DNA of 64,000 nt from CAYSFW01 sp964620675 (lineage in GTDB: Bacteria; Pseudomonadota; Gammaproteobacteria; UWMA-0217): positions 1-64,000 of the forward strand of contig CAZUJU010000008.1 in assembly GCA_964620675.1 (NCBI GenBank), in the 5' to 3' direction. The position numbers were made by a program, and so were the translations under genes. This document shows positions 16,328 to 25,000 of the stretch, piece after piece. The notes beneath the pieces were generated by a model that saw only the letters and a program-made list of their open reading frames with translations, searched no databases and had not been told where the DNA came from. Positions within the stretch are counted from its first letter, which is position 1. Each line of letters starts with the position of its first letter.

Positions 16328-16945
16328 TCAGTCGCGCCCGGTATTGACCACGCTGCGCCAAGCCGCTTGCCAGACCTCATCGAGGTAGCTCGGTAGCGGT
16401 GTGGTAATCAGGTGATCGAGGCGCAGGTGGATCATGTGCAGTGTCGATCCGAGCAGGCTGTTGGCCGCGACCCACGGATCCATCGGCCGCAGCTCGCCGT
16501 TCTGTAACCCTTCCTTGACCATTTCGCGAATCTTGATGAAGGGCGTTGAACTACAAATGGGCGGACGGCCGGGCAGAAACTCGGTGTGCTTGGCGTGAAA
16601 CACCCAACCGACCCGTTCCGGATCGCGCTCGGTGGCCTCGAACAACGCGGTGATCAAGGCCCGAAAACGATCGTGCGTGCTGGTATGTTCGGCGAACAGG
16701 CGGTCGACCAACGCCTCATTCGCCTCTAACAGCTCGTCGTAAAGCGCGGCCGCGATTCCTTCCTTGCCGCCGAAGTGGTTGTAGATCGAACCGATACTCA
16801 CGCCGGCCTCGCGTTGCACATCGTGCACGGAGGTATTGAAGTAACCGCGGACTGTGAACAGGTGCAAGGCGGTTTCCAAAATGCGCTGGCGCACGCGGGT
16901 CGGTGTGGCGGCGGCGGCGGCGGCGGTTTCAAGCGATGGGGTCAT
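16328..16945 (-). CDS. TetR-family transcriptional regulator
   Basis: 205 residues. N-terminal helix-turn-helix of TetR type: RQRILETALHLFTVRGYFNTSVHDVQ, then AGVSIGSIYNHFGGKEGIAAALY, both near-consensus. The C-terminal ligand domain has no recognisable specificity; it contains one Cys (PPICSST). Divergent from mtoX with 148 bases between the starts; a 14-base inverted repeat 20 bases before its own ATG is a probable operator. Context suggests it controls the methanethiol oxidase genes and itself in response to a sulfur compound, but this is inferred. Confidence 0.9.
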   Translation of the reverse strand: MTPSLETAAAAAATPTRVRQRILETALHLFTVRGYFNTSVHDVQREAGVSIGSIYNHFGGKEGIAAALYDELLEANEALVDRLFAEHTSTHDRFRALITALFEATERDPERVGWVFHAKHTEFLPGRPPICSSTPFIKIREMVKEGLQNGELRPMDPWVAANSLLGSTLHMIHLRLDHLITTPLPSYLDEVWQAAWRSVVNTGRD

Positions 16946-16964
16946 CCGTGTGTGCTCAAGTTGA

Positions 16965-16978
16965 AATGAATGTTCATT
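16965..16978. promoter_or_regulatory. probable TetR operator
   Basis: AATGAATGTTCATT: perfect 6-base arms around TG, located between the divergent regulator and mtoX genes, close to the regulator start. Size and symmetry are usual for TetR-family operators. Confidence 0.55.
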
Positions 16979-16992
16979 GCGTCTATAGAAGA

Positions 16993-17021
16993 TTGACGAG
17001 CGGGTGTCCAGTCAGGGTACT
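16993..17021 (+). promoter_or_regulatory. possible mtoX promoter
   Basis: TTGACG (5 of 6 to the -35 consensus), 17-base spacer, GGTACT (3 of 6). It starts 15 bases after the presumed operator, so a bound repressor could block it. Confidence 0.35.
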
Positions 17022-17093
17022 GACAAAGCGGTCTCAGCCCCACCCCGCGACCCAAACGATACCGATATTTCGACTACCACGAGGATGGAACGT

Positions 17094-18485
17094 ATGCATA
17101 CCACGTTAACTCGCCATCTGCGCACGGCCGGCGTGAGCGTCGCCGCCGGTGTTCTCGCCGCGACGCTTGCATTGCCCTCCGTCTGGGCTGATGAAACCTG
17201 CGTCTCCCCGTATTCCCCCAAGATCCTCGGGCAGGAGGATTTCGTTTATGTCTGGACCCTGGGCGCGCAGGGCGTGGGTGACGAGCAGGACAAGCTTGTT
17301 ACGGTCGACGTCAATCCTAAGTCGCCGAAGTACGGCAAAGTGGTGGATTCGGTTTCGGTCGGTGGACGCAACGAAGCGCACCACTCCGGCTACACCGATG
17401 ACCGGCGCTTCCTCTGGGCGGGCGCGCTCGACACCAACAAGATCTTTATCTTCGACGTTCACACCGATCCGGCCAAGCCGAAACTGGTCAAGGTGATCGA
17501 CGATTTCGTCAAGGCGAGCGGCGGCGCGGTCGGTCCGCACAGCTTTTTCGCGCTGCCGGGGCGGATGATGATCAGCGCACTATCCAACAACAAGGACCAC
17601 GGCGGGCGCACCGCGCTGGTCGAGTACACCAACGACGGCGCATTCATCGCAAGCTACTGGATGCCAACCGACGATAATCTGCAAGGCGCGGAAAAGACGG
17701 GCAAATTCGCGGACGGTTATGGCTACGACGTGCGTTTCCTCCCGGCCAAGAACGTCATGGTCACCACCTCCTTCACCGGCTGGTCCAATTACATGATGGA
17801 CTTTGGCAAGATGCTGGGCGACGAGGCGGCGATGAAGCGCTTCGGCAACACCGCGATCGTATGGGATCTGCACCAACGCAAACCGCTCAAGGTCTTCGAC
17901 GTACCCGGCGCGCCGCTGGAGATTCGCTGCGCCTGGGGCAACAACTATTGCTTCACCACCACCGCGCTGACCTCGAAAATCTGGCTGATCTACGAGGATC
18001 GCACCCAGGGTTGGCAGGCCAAGGAGGTTGGCACTATCGGTGATCCGGCGCAGGTTCCGCTGCCGGTGGCGTTTTCCATCAGCGCGGACGACAAGACCCT
18101 GTGGGTCAACACCTTCATGGACGGATCGACGCGCCGTTACGACGTTTCCGACCCGTTCAACGCCAAGCTGGTCGGCACATACAAGATTGGCTCGCAGGTC
18201 AATATGGTCTCGCAGAGCTGGGACGGTAATCGGCTGTATTTCACCTCGTCGCTGCTCGGCAACTGGGACAAAAAGGGTCAGGACGACGAGCAGTTTCTGC
18301 GCATGTTCCATTGGGACGGCAAGGAACTCAACAAAGGGTTCGAGATCGATTTCTATGCCGAGAAACTCGGGCGCGCGCACCTGATGACGTTCAACTCGCG
18401 CTCGCTGTTTGAGACCAATCTCTCGCAGCGTGCCGAATCTGGTCTGCCGCAAGCGACCGTGGCAGCGGTCGCGAAGCCGGACTGA
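17094..18485 (+). CDS. mtoX: methanethiol oxidase, SBP56 (selenium-binding protein) family
   Basis: 463 residues with a signal peptide (about 1-32, ending VWA-DE), so periplasmic. SBP56 features: VTVDVNPKSPKYGKVVDSV, the metal-ligand type motif NEAHHSGY, GPHSFF, the GYGYDVRFLPAKNVMVTT segment, IVWDLHQRKPLKVFDVPGAPLEIRCAW, and LWVNTFMDGSTRRYDVSDP. SBP56 proteins of this exported bacterial type were characterised as copper-dependent methanethiol oxidases (methanethiol plus O2 to formaldehyde, H2S and H2O2). The downstream SCO1 and MauG genes strongly favour that function. ATG 17094 was chosen because a GGA-rich site precedes it and it starts the signal peptide directly. Ends in an Ala/Lys tail (AAVAKPD) lacking the usual C-terminal DIWL-type ending of the eukaryotic proteins. 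Confidence 0.9.
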   Translation: MHTTLTRHLRTAGVSVAAGVLAATLALPSVWADETCVSPYSPKILGQEDFVYVWTLGAQGVGDEQDKLVTVDVNPKSPKYGKVVDSVSVGGRNEAHHSGYTDDRRFLWAGALDTNKIFIFDVHTDPAKPKLVKVIDDFVKASGGAVGPHSFFALPGRMMISALSNNKDHGGRTALVEYTNDGAFIASYWMPTDDNLQGAEKTGKFADGYGYDVRFLPAKNVMVTTSFTGWSNYMMDFGKMLGDEAAMKRFGNTAIVWDLHQRKPLKVFDVPGAPLEIRCAWGNNYCFTTTALTSKIWLIYEDRTQGWQAKEVGTIGDPAQVPLPVAFSISADDKTLWVNTFMDGSTRRYDVSDPFNAKLVGTYKIGSQVNMVSQSWDGNRLYFTSSLLGNWDKKGQDDEQFLRMFHWDGKELNKGFEIDFYAEKLGRAHLMTFNSRSLFETNLSQRAESGLPQATVAAVAKPD

Positions 18486-18612
18486 GGCGTATGCGAAGTG
18501 GGCTGGTTCGGCGCGCACCCACGCGGGCTGATCCGGCCCACGACCGAGTTCACACCGCTAAGGCTCTGAACCCGTGCGCTCGTCGCGACTATCACAGCTG
18601 TGCAATCCACCG

Positions 18613-20457
18613 ATGAAGCTTGTCCGCCTCCTGATTTGCTGGGTTTTGACGATAAGTTTGCCGGTCGGGGCCGACCTCGGCGCGAGTGCGGCCGCGTTGG
18701 TAGGTTCGCCGATTCTCGCTCCGGGTTACGGCCAGCTTGACTTCGCTCCGCCGCCGCCCGGCAGTTATCGCTTGCCGCCCATCGCGCCGGCCGCCGATGG
18801 TATCGTTCGCGGTGCGGATGGCGCGCCGGTGCGTCTGCATGCACTGTACGCGGGCAAATACGTCATTCTCAGCTTCATCTACAGCAGCTGCGACGATCTC
18901 AACGGGTGCCCGCTGTCGACCTTTGTGCTGTACCGGTTGTACCAGGCGATGCAGCAGGATCCCGAGTTGGCGCAACAGCTGCGTCTGCTCAGCCTGAGTT
19001 TCGATCCGCGTAACGATACCCCCGCGGCGATGCGGCTCTACGGCGCCAATTTTCCCGAGGCCGCCGGGCAGTGGCAGTTTCTGACCACGGCCTCCGAGGA
19101 TGAACTCGCACCCATCTTGCGCGACTACGACCAGGGCATCAGTCGGGTTTACGACGCACAAGGCCGGTACACCGGACAAATCTCGCACGTCTTGCGGGTA
19201 TTCCTGATCGATCCGCAGCAACAGATCCGCAATATCTATAGCGTGTCGTTCCTGCATCCCGACCTGGTGCTGGCCGACGTGCGAACCTTGCTCCGCGAGG
19301 CGGCTGGCAGCGGTGGCGATACACCAATCGCCACCGCGCCCGAGGTGCGCACGCGCGAGCTGTTGACCCAGGCGGCTCACCCACCGCTCGGGTTGCCGCC
19401 AATGCCAGCGGCGGTGGTGCAATCGCTCTCCGCCGCCAAGGTCGATCTTGGGCGCAAGCTGTTTTTCGACCGGCGACTGTCGGCCAACGGCACGCTCTCC
19501 TGCGCGCTCTGCCACCGCCCGCAGCAGGGTTTTACCCATCACGCGATGGCCCGCGCGGTCGGCGTGGAGGGCCGTTCGCTGCGGCGCAACGCCGCCAGTC
19601 TCTACAACCTTGCCTGGAGCGATCCGCTTTTCGTCGACGGCCGCGAGCACACGCTCGAAACGCTGGTCTGGATGGAGTTGCTGGATCTTGACCGTCTCGG
19701 CAATCGCTCGGTTGCCGTGGTCCTGGACCGCCTGCGTGCGGCGCCGGATTATCAGGGGCGCTTCGAGGCCGCCTTTCCCGGTCGTGCGGCGGACATGGTC
19801 ACAGTTGCTGCGGCCCTGGCGGCGTATTTGCGCACCCTGGTCTCGGCCAATTCGGCGTTCGATCGCGGGTACTTCGGCGGCGAAGCCGGGGCGTTGACCC
19901 CAGCGGCCGAGCGCGGGTTCGAGCTGTTCCGTGGCAAGGCCGGTTGTGCCGGCTGCCACATCCTGGCCGAACGTTACGCACTGTTCACCGACCAACAAAT
20001 GCACGACACCGGCATCGGTTGGCAGCACTCGATGCGTCGCGAGCCCGCCCGCCGGGTGCTGGAACCGGCGCCCGGGGTGCGCATCGAAGTCGACCTGGCG
20101 GCGCTGACTGGCACCGCCGAGCGCCCCTACAACGACCTCGGTCGCTATGAGGTGACGCAGGATCCGGCCGATCGCTGGCGGTTTCGCACCCCCAGTTTAC
20201 GCAACGTCGCCAATACCGCCCCGTACATGCACGACGGCAGTTTGCCGACGCTGGCGGCGGTCGTTGAATACTACGACCGCGGCGGCCACGCCCACCCGGG
20301 GCTCGATCCGCGCCTGCGGCCGCTTGGACTCACTGAACCGGAACGGGCGGACCTCGTGGTGTTTCTGGAGGCCTTGACCGGCGACAATCTCGCGCTGTTT
20401 GATGCCGATGCCGCGGCGGCGCTCGGCGAACCGGTCGCGGCGGAGTGGCGACCATGA
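18613..20457 (+). CDS. fusion of SCO1/SenC copper chaperone domain and diheme MauG-type peroxidase
   Basis: 614 residues with a signal peptide (about 1-27). Residues about 60-240 form a thioredoxin-like SCO domain: FIYSSCDDLNGCPLST carries two Cys with five residues between them instead of the standard CxxxC, and the later conserved His is in ISHVLRVFLID. Residues about 255-600 form a MauG/CCP domain with heme motifs CALCH and CAGCH and the conserved TPSLRNVANTAPYMHDGSLP. Its stop overlaps the start of the next gene (ATGA). Role inferred from context: copper delivery and oxidative maturation of MtoX. Both parts look intact; I see no frameshift that could have made the fusion. Confidence 0.88.
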   Translation: MKLVRLLICWVLTISLPVGADLGASAAALVGSPILAPGYGQLDFAPPPPGSYRLPPIAPAADGIVRGADGAPVRLHALYAGKYVILSFIYSSCDDLNGCPLSTFVLYRLYQAMQQDPELAQQLRLLSLSFDPRNDTPAAMRLYGANFPEAAGQWQFLTTASEDELAPILRDYDQGISRVYDAQGRYTGQISHVLRVFLIDPQQQIRNIYSVSFLHPDLVLADVRTLLREAAGSGGDTPIATAPEVRTRELLTQAAHPPLGLPPMPAAVVQSLSAAKVDLGRKLFFDRRLSANGTLSCALCHRPQQGFTHHAMARAVGVEGRSLRRNAASLYNLAWSDPLFVDGREHTLETLVWMELLDLDRLGNRSVAVVLDRLRAAPDYQGRFEAAFPGRAADMVTVAAALAAYLRTLVSANSAFDRGYFGGEAGALTPAAERGFELFRGKAGCAGCHILAERYALFTDQQMHDTGIGWQHSMRREPARRVLEPAPGVRIEVDLAALTGTAERPYNDLGRYEVTQDPADRWRFRTPSLRNVANTAPYMHDGSLPTLAAVVEYYDRGGHAHPGLDPRLRPLGLTEPERADLVVFLEALTGDNLALFDADAAAALGEPVAAEWRP

Positions 20458-21722
20458 GGGCGGCTTATCCTCGCGCACGGGTTGCGGGGCAGATTGCGCT
20501 CGCCATCGCGGCGGCATTGACGGCGCTCGGGTGGGCCGCGGTCAGCGGTCCCGGAGATTTTCGCGACGGTTACGAACACGCCGATTTCAGCACCCGTTCG
20601 ATCGCATTGGCCGCGCGCCAGGGCGAGCCGGCCGACCTGCTCGCGTTGGCCGAGGCCCCCGTGCTCGGCCTGCCGCCGCTTGAGGTGCCCGCGGCCAATC
20701 CGCTCACGCGGGAGAAGATCGCGCTCGGGCGAAAGTTATTCTTCGATCGGCGTCTGTCGTTGAACGGGACACAATCCTGCGCCATGTGCCACGTACCGGA
20801 ACAGGGGTTTGCCCACAACGAAATCGCCACCGCGGTCGGGATCGAGGGCCGCGACGTCGGGCGTAATGCGCCAACCTTGTTCAACGTCGCTTACAAGCGG
20901 CGCTTGTTTCACGACGCCCGGGAAACCTCGCTGGAACACCAGGCCTGGCAGCCACTGATCAATCCGCTGGAGATGGCGAATCCCTCGATCGGCTGGGTAC
21001 TGGCGCGTCTGGGTGAGTGGCCCGACTACCGCGGCTTGTTCGAAGCGGCCTTTACCGGATCGGGGGCGACCCTCGAAACAGTCGGGCAGGCGCTGGCGAG
21101 TTACCAGCGTACCCTGCGTGCCGGGAACTCGCCGTTTGATCGCTGGTACTACGGCGGCGACGCCGAGGCGGTGGACGAGGCCGTGAAACGCGGATTCCGA
21201 TTGTTTACCGGCAAGGCCGGCTGCGCGGCGTGTCACACCGTCGGCGTACACGACGCACTGTTCAGCGACCAGGGCCTACACCACACCGGTATCGGCTACG
21301 CGGCGGCAGGGCTGGCGCCGGACACACCACGGCGGGTACTGCTGGCGCCCGGCGTTTTCGCCGAACTCGCACCGGCGATCGTGGCGTCGGTCTCCGGCGC
21401 CGGAGGTGGCAACGACCTCGGGCGTTACGAGATCACCCGCGATCCCGCTGATCGGTGGAAGTTTCTCACCCCAATGCTGCGTAATGTCGCGCTGACCGCC
21501 CCCTACATGCACGATGGGTCGTTGCCTGATCTGCCCGCGGTGGTGGCCTTCTACGATCGTGGCGGCGAGCCCAACCCATTGCTTTCACCGTTGATTCGCC
21601 CGCTCGGATTGACCTCCGGCGAACGCGATGACCTGGTGCGTCTGCTCGATAGTCTGACCAGTGACGCGGTGGAAACCCTGGTACGCGACGCCTTCGCCGC
21701 GCCGATCGGAGACCTCGAATGA
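20454..21722 (+). CDS. diheme MauG-type cytochrome c peroxidase-like protein
   Basis: 422 residues, ATG overlapping the stop of the fusion gene by four bases. A hydrophobic N-terminal segment (about 8-32) is a signal peptide or anchor. Heme motifs CAMCH and CAACH; conserved ALGRKLFFDRRLSLNGTQS and LRNVALTAPYMHDGSLPDL. MauG-type diheme proteins perform oxidative post-translational modification (for example tryptophan tryptophylquinone formation) and are reported near mtoX in other bacteria. It is close in sequence to the C-terminal half of the neighbouring fusion protein, as expected from tandem duplication. Confidence 0.9.
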   Translation: MRAAYPRARVAGQIALAIAAALTALGWAAVSGPGDFRDGYEHADFSTRSIALAARQGEPADLLALAEAPVLGLPPLEVPAANPLTREKIALGRKLFFDRRLSLNGTQSCAMCHVPEQGFAHNEIATAVGIEGRDVGRNAPTLFNVAYKRRLFHDARETSLEHQAWQPLINPLEMANPSIGWVLARLGEWPDYRGLFEAAFTGSGATLETVGQALASYQRTLRAGNSPFDRWYYGGDAEAVDEAVKRGFRLFTGKAGCAACHTVGVHDALFSDQGLHHTGIGYAAAGLAPDTPRRVLLAPGVFAELAPAIVASVSGAGGGNDLGRYEITRDPADRWKFLTPMLRNVALTAPYMHDGSLPDLPAVVAFYDRGGEPNPLLSPLIRPLGLTSGERDDLVRLLDSLTSDAVETLVRDAFAAPIGDLE

Positions 21723-22294
21723 GGGCATTCCTTGCGCTGTGCCTCGCGCTAGGCATAAGCGTCGTCGTCGGCTCCGAGGCGCCGCGGGCGGCAATCACGC
21801 TCGCCGACCTCGGATTGCGTGATCACCACGACCAACCGTGGCCCGCAGCTGCGTCGCCCGGCAAGGTTACGCTGGTGAGTTTCGGCTACACCTCTTGCCC
21901 CGATGTCTGTCCGCTCACGCTCCAGGTCATCGCGGCGGCGCTGCGTGCGCTGGGCGATCAGGCCGCAGAGGTTCTTCCGCTGTTCATCAGCGTCGATCCG
22001 GCACGTGACCAGCCGCAGCGGCTCAAGGATTACGTCGGTTACTTTGATCCCCGCATCATCGGTCTGAGCGGCGATGCGGGCGCGATTGTGGCCGTCACCG
22101 CGCGCTTTGGGGCTGTGTATGCCCTCGGCGCGTCCAAGGCCGATGGGCCGTATACCGTCGACCATTCGGTCGACCTGTTCGTCCTCGATGCGACCGGAAC
22201 GCTGGTCGCGCGCGTGCCGTTCGGACTCCCTGCGGAGCATATCGCGCAGCTGGTTCGGCCATTGCTGAAGCCGGATCGCACCCTCGCACGCTAA
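21719..22294 (+). CDS. SCO1/SenC-family copper chaperone
   Basis: 191 residues, ATG overlapping the previous stop. Signal peptide about 1-25. Thioredoxin-like fold with the canonical copper-binding CPDVC in FGYTSCPDVCPLTLQVI, the LFISVDPARDQPQRLKDYV segment and the copper-ligand His in TVDHSVDLFVLD. It differs from the SCO domain of the upstream fusion in keeping the standard CxxxC. Last gene of the four-gene mto unit; probably gives copper to MtoX or to a terminal oxidase. Confidence 0.92.
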   Translation: MRAFLALCLALGISVVVGSEAPRAAITLADLGLRDHHDQPWPAAASPGKVTLVSFGYTSCPDVCPLTLQVIAAALRALGDQAAEVLPLFISVDPARDQPQRLKDYVGYFDPRIIGLSGDAGAIVAVTARFGAVYALGASKADGPYTVDHSVDLFVLDATGTLVARVPFGLPAEHIAQLVRPLLKPDRTLAR

Positions 22295-22861
22295 CGTGGA
22301 ATCGTGCTCGATGTGGTTTTGCCGCGCGTCCGTCCGGCACCGCCGCCAGCCACTCAATTCACGGCCATACGACCTCGCCGCGGCGACGCGAAACAACCAC
22401 TGACCCGGACAATTGCGGGCCGCGTGATGTTCGACGCGAATCGGTCGCTACCGCCTAAATTTGTTTTTCTTTGTGTCGATAACGGGAGAGAGGCGGGCGT
22501 CGAGTGCACCGCGTCGCAGATCCGCTTGGCGGAGGTACCCACCGGATTGCGGATCGTAACCCGCGCCGTGCGCGTTTGACGCCGTCGGGTGCGGCCAGAT
22601 CACCCGGTGCGTGGCCATCGCGTCCGCGCCGCACGCGCTCGGAGGCGTCGCGTTGCCTACCGTTTGCGCTTGCGTAGCGGTGGCGCCGATGCAGGCGCAG
22701 CGAGGCGACTTGCGGAGTTGCGTTGCGGCAGGCGGACAAGGGCATCGCGTCGTGTGGTGGCGAAATCCGGGCTTGGTTACGGCGCAGCGTCCGCAAGGCA
22801 GCGGCATTCCGACAGACCGCGACGGCGTCGCGGGCGGCTTTGAACAAGGAGAACAAGAAGA
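22295..22861. other. 567-base spacer, nothing recognised
   Basis: No frame with family resemblance on either strand although several are open. A T-rich stretch (TTTGTTTTTCTTTGTG near 22460) interrupts otherwise GC-rich DNA but no convincing hairpin precedes it. The right end (AAGGAGAACAAGAAGA) is the ribosome site of the next gene. Confidence 0.4.
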
Positions 22862-25000
22862 ATGCAGATGAATTCGGAGACCGCCGGTGACTTGATTCTG
22901 GTCGTCGAACACGAGCGGACGACGCGCATGGTGACTCGATCCATGCTGGAGCGGCAGGGCTACCGCGTCATCGAGGCCGGCAACGGAGCGGATGCGGTCA
23001 GCCAGTTTCGGTTCCACGAGCCGGCGTTGGTATTGCTGGATGTCGAAATGCCGATTTTGAACGGATTCGAGGCCTGTCGGCGAATCCGGGAAATGGTCAC
23101 CGGCGGCGACGTTCCGATTGTGATGATGACCGGCCTCAGCGATACCGCCAAGGTCGACGAAGCCTTTAGAGTCGGGGCGACGGACTTTATCCCCAAGCCG
23201 GTGAACTGGAGCATCCTCGGCCACCGCTTGCGTTACATCCTGCGCAATCACCGCATTCTGCGTGATCTCAAATTCAGTGAGGCGCGGTTGTCGAACGCGC
23301 AGCGCATTGCGCGCTTGGGGTATTGGGAATGGAATCTCGTCTCCCGTGAACTGCAATGGTCGCCAACGATGTACGTGATGTTTGAGGTGTCACCCGAGTC
23401 GTTTCAGGTCAGTTGCGATGCGTTTATCGAACTGATTCATCCCGCCGACCGTGAGATCTTCCGCGAAAAACTCGAGCGCGCCCAGGCGGGGCAAGCGATC
23501 TCAAATTTCGAACATCGCATGTTGCTGCCGCGAGGCGGCGAGCTGAACGTGGTCGAGCATATCGAGCTCACTCGAGACGTCGGCGGACACTCGCTCAGCC
23601 TCACCGCGACTTTGCAGGACATCAGCGAACGCAAGCGTACCGAGGAGCAAGTTCAGTTCCTTGCCTACCACGATCAACTCACCAGCCTACCGAACCGTGA
23701 GTTGTTCAAGGATCGGGTGACCCAGGCGATCAGTCGCGCGCGCCGCGAGGGACTCAAGCTCGCACTGCTGTTCGTCGATCTGGATCGCTTCAAGAACGTC
23801 AACGATACGCTTGGACACAAGCTCGGCGATACCCTGCTGGAGCTGGTGGCCGAACGCTTGCGGGCGTTGGTGCGCGAAACCGATCTGGTCGCCCAGGGGC
23901 AACCCGGTGAAGAAGGACAGTTGGCCCGCCTGGGTGGCGATGAGTTTACGGTACTGCTGCCGGTGGTGCGCTCGCGCGAGGATGCCGCGCGGGTTGGCGA
24001 TCGCATTGTGGAGGTCCTGAGCCGGCCGTATGACCTGGATTCGCGCGAAATCGTGGTGACCGCGAGTGTCGGCATCGCCTGCTACCCGGAGGACGGGAGT
24101 GATGTCGATGCCTTGATCAAGAACGCCGATGCCGCGATGTACGACGTCAAGGACTCCGGGCGCAACGGCTTTCGCTACTACCTGCCGGAGATGACTCAGC
24201 GCACCGAAACCCGCCTGAAGTTGGAAAACGATCTGCGCAAGGCGCTCAGGAATCATGAGTTCGAGCTGCACTACCAGCCTCAGATCGATCTCAGCGATCA
24301 ACGCATGGTCGGGGTCGAGGCGCTGGTCCGTTGGCGCCACCCCGAGCGTGGTCTGATATCGCCTGGGGAGTTCATTCCGGTCGCGGAGGACAGCGGGTTG
24401 ATCATTCCGCTCGGGCAGTGGGTGCTGGAGGAGGCGTGCCGCCAGAATCGCACGTGGCAGCTGGAGGGCTTGCCGCCGGTGCGGATGTCGGTCAACGTCG
24501 CTGCGCAACAGTTTCAGCACGACGATTTTCTGGTCACGGTCCGCCGCGCGCTCGCCGATTCCGGACTCAGCGCGGATTCTCTGGAACTTGAGGTCACCGA
24601 GAACGCACTGATCAATACCGATCATGACGTCATGTTCAAGCTCAAACAAATCCGCAATCTGGGCATTTCGCTCGCGGTGGACGATTTCGGGACGGGATTC
24701 TCGTCGCTGAGTTTCATCAAGCAGTTTCCGCTGACAACGCTCAAGGTGGATCGTTCGTTCGTGACCGATATCGGGCAAAAAAAGGACGAAGCGATCGTCA
24801 AGATCATTATCCACCTTGCCCACGAGCTAAATCTGCTGGTCATCTCGGAGGGCGTGGAGACGCAACGGCAGCTTGATTTTCTGCGGCTTCAGGGGTCGAA
24901 CATGGCGCAAGGATTTCTGTTCAGCCGGCCGTTGCTGCCGAATGAGTTGCGCAAGTTGCTGCTGCAACCGCAACCGCTGATAATCGGGGCGACTCGCTAG
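22862..25000 (+). CDS. response regulator with PAS, GGDEF and EAL domains
   Basis: 712-residue cytoplasmic cyclic-di-GMP protein. Receiver domain about 11-128 with D60 (LLDVEMP), T90 and K112; the acidic pocket reads V-E16-H17 where two acidic residues are normal. A PAS-like domain spans about 140-255 (LGYWEWNLVSRELQW). The GGDEF domain has an intact RLGGDEFTV active site and FVDLDRFKNVNDTLGH, thus may synthesise c-di-GMP. The EAL domain has GVEALVRW, LELEVTENALI and VDDFGTGFSSL, with the residues needed for hydrolysis. Both activities could be present. It overlaps the convergent ABC ATPase gene by four bases (CTAG shared stops). The kinase partner is not in the window. Confidence 0.93.
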   Translation: MQMNSETAGDLILVVEHERTTRMVTRSMLERQGYRVIEAGNGADAVSQFRFHEPALVLLDVEMPILNGFEACRRIREMVTGGDVPIVMMTGLSDTAKVDEAFRVGATDFIPKPVNWSILGHRLRYILRNHRILRDLKFSEARLSNAQRIARLGYWEWNLVSRELQWSPTMYVMFEVSPESFQVSCDAFIELIHPADREIFREKLERAQAGQAISNFEHRMLLPRGGELNVVEHIELTRDVGGHSLSLTATLQDISERKRTEEQVQFLAYHDQLTSLPNRELFKDRVTQAISRARREGLKLALLFVDLDRFKNVNDTLGHKLGDTLLELVAERLRALVRETDLVAQGQPGEEGQLARLGGDEFTVLLPVVRSREDAARVGDRIVEVLSRPYDLDSREIVVTASVGIACYPEDGSDVDALIKNADAAMYDVKDSGRNGFRYYLPEMTQRTETRLKLENDLRKALRNHEFELHYQPQIDLSDQRMVGVEALVRWRHPERGLISPGEFIPVAEDSGLIIPLGQWVLEEACRQNRTWQLEGLPPVRMSVNVAAQQFQHDDFLVTVRRALADSGLSADSLELEVTENALINTDHDVMFKLKQIRNLGISLAVDDFGTGFSSLSFIKQFPLTTLKVDRSFVTDIGQKKDEAIVKIIIHLAHELNLLVISEGVETQRQLDFLRLQGSNMAQGFLFSRPLLPNELRKLLLQPQPLIIGATR

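Noticed and set aside
18592..20028. 478-codon frame opposite the SCO1-MauG gene
   Set aside because: Antisense shadow; the plus strand has heme and copper motifs and overlapping operon neighbours.
22448..23356. 302-codon minus-strand frame covering the spacer before the GGDEF-EAL gene
   Set aside because: Half of it is antisense to the receiver domain, and the part in the spacer reads as low-complexity Arg/Ala/Pro without any family resemblance.
23687..24823. 378-codon frame opposite the GGDEF-EAL gene
   Set aside because: Antisense shadow of intact GGDEF and EAL motifs.
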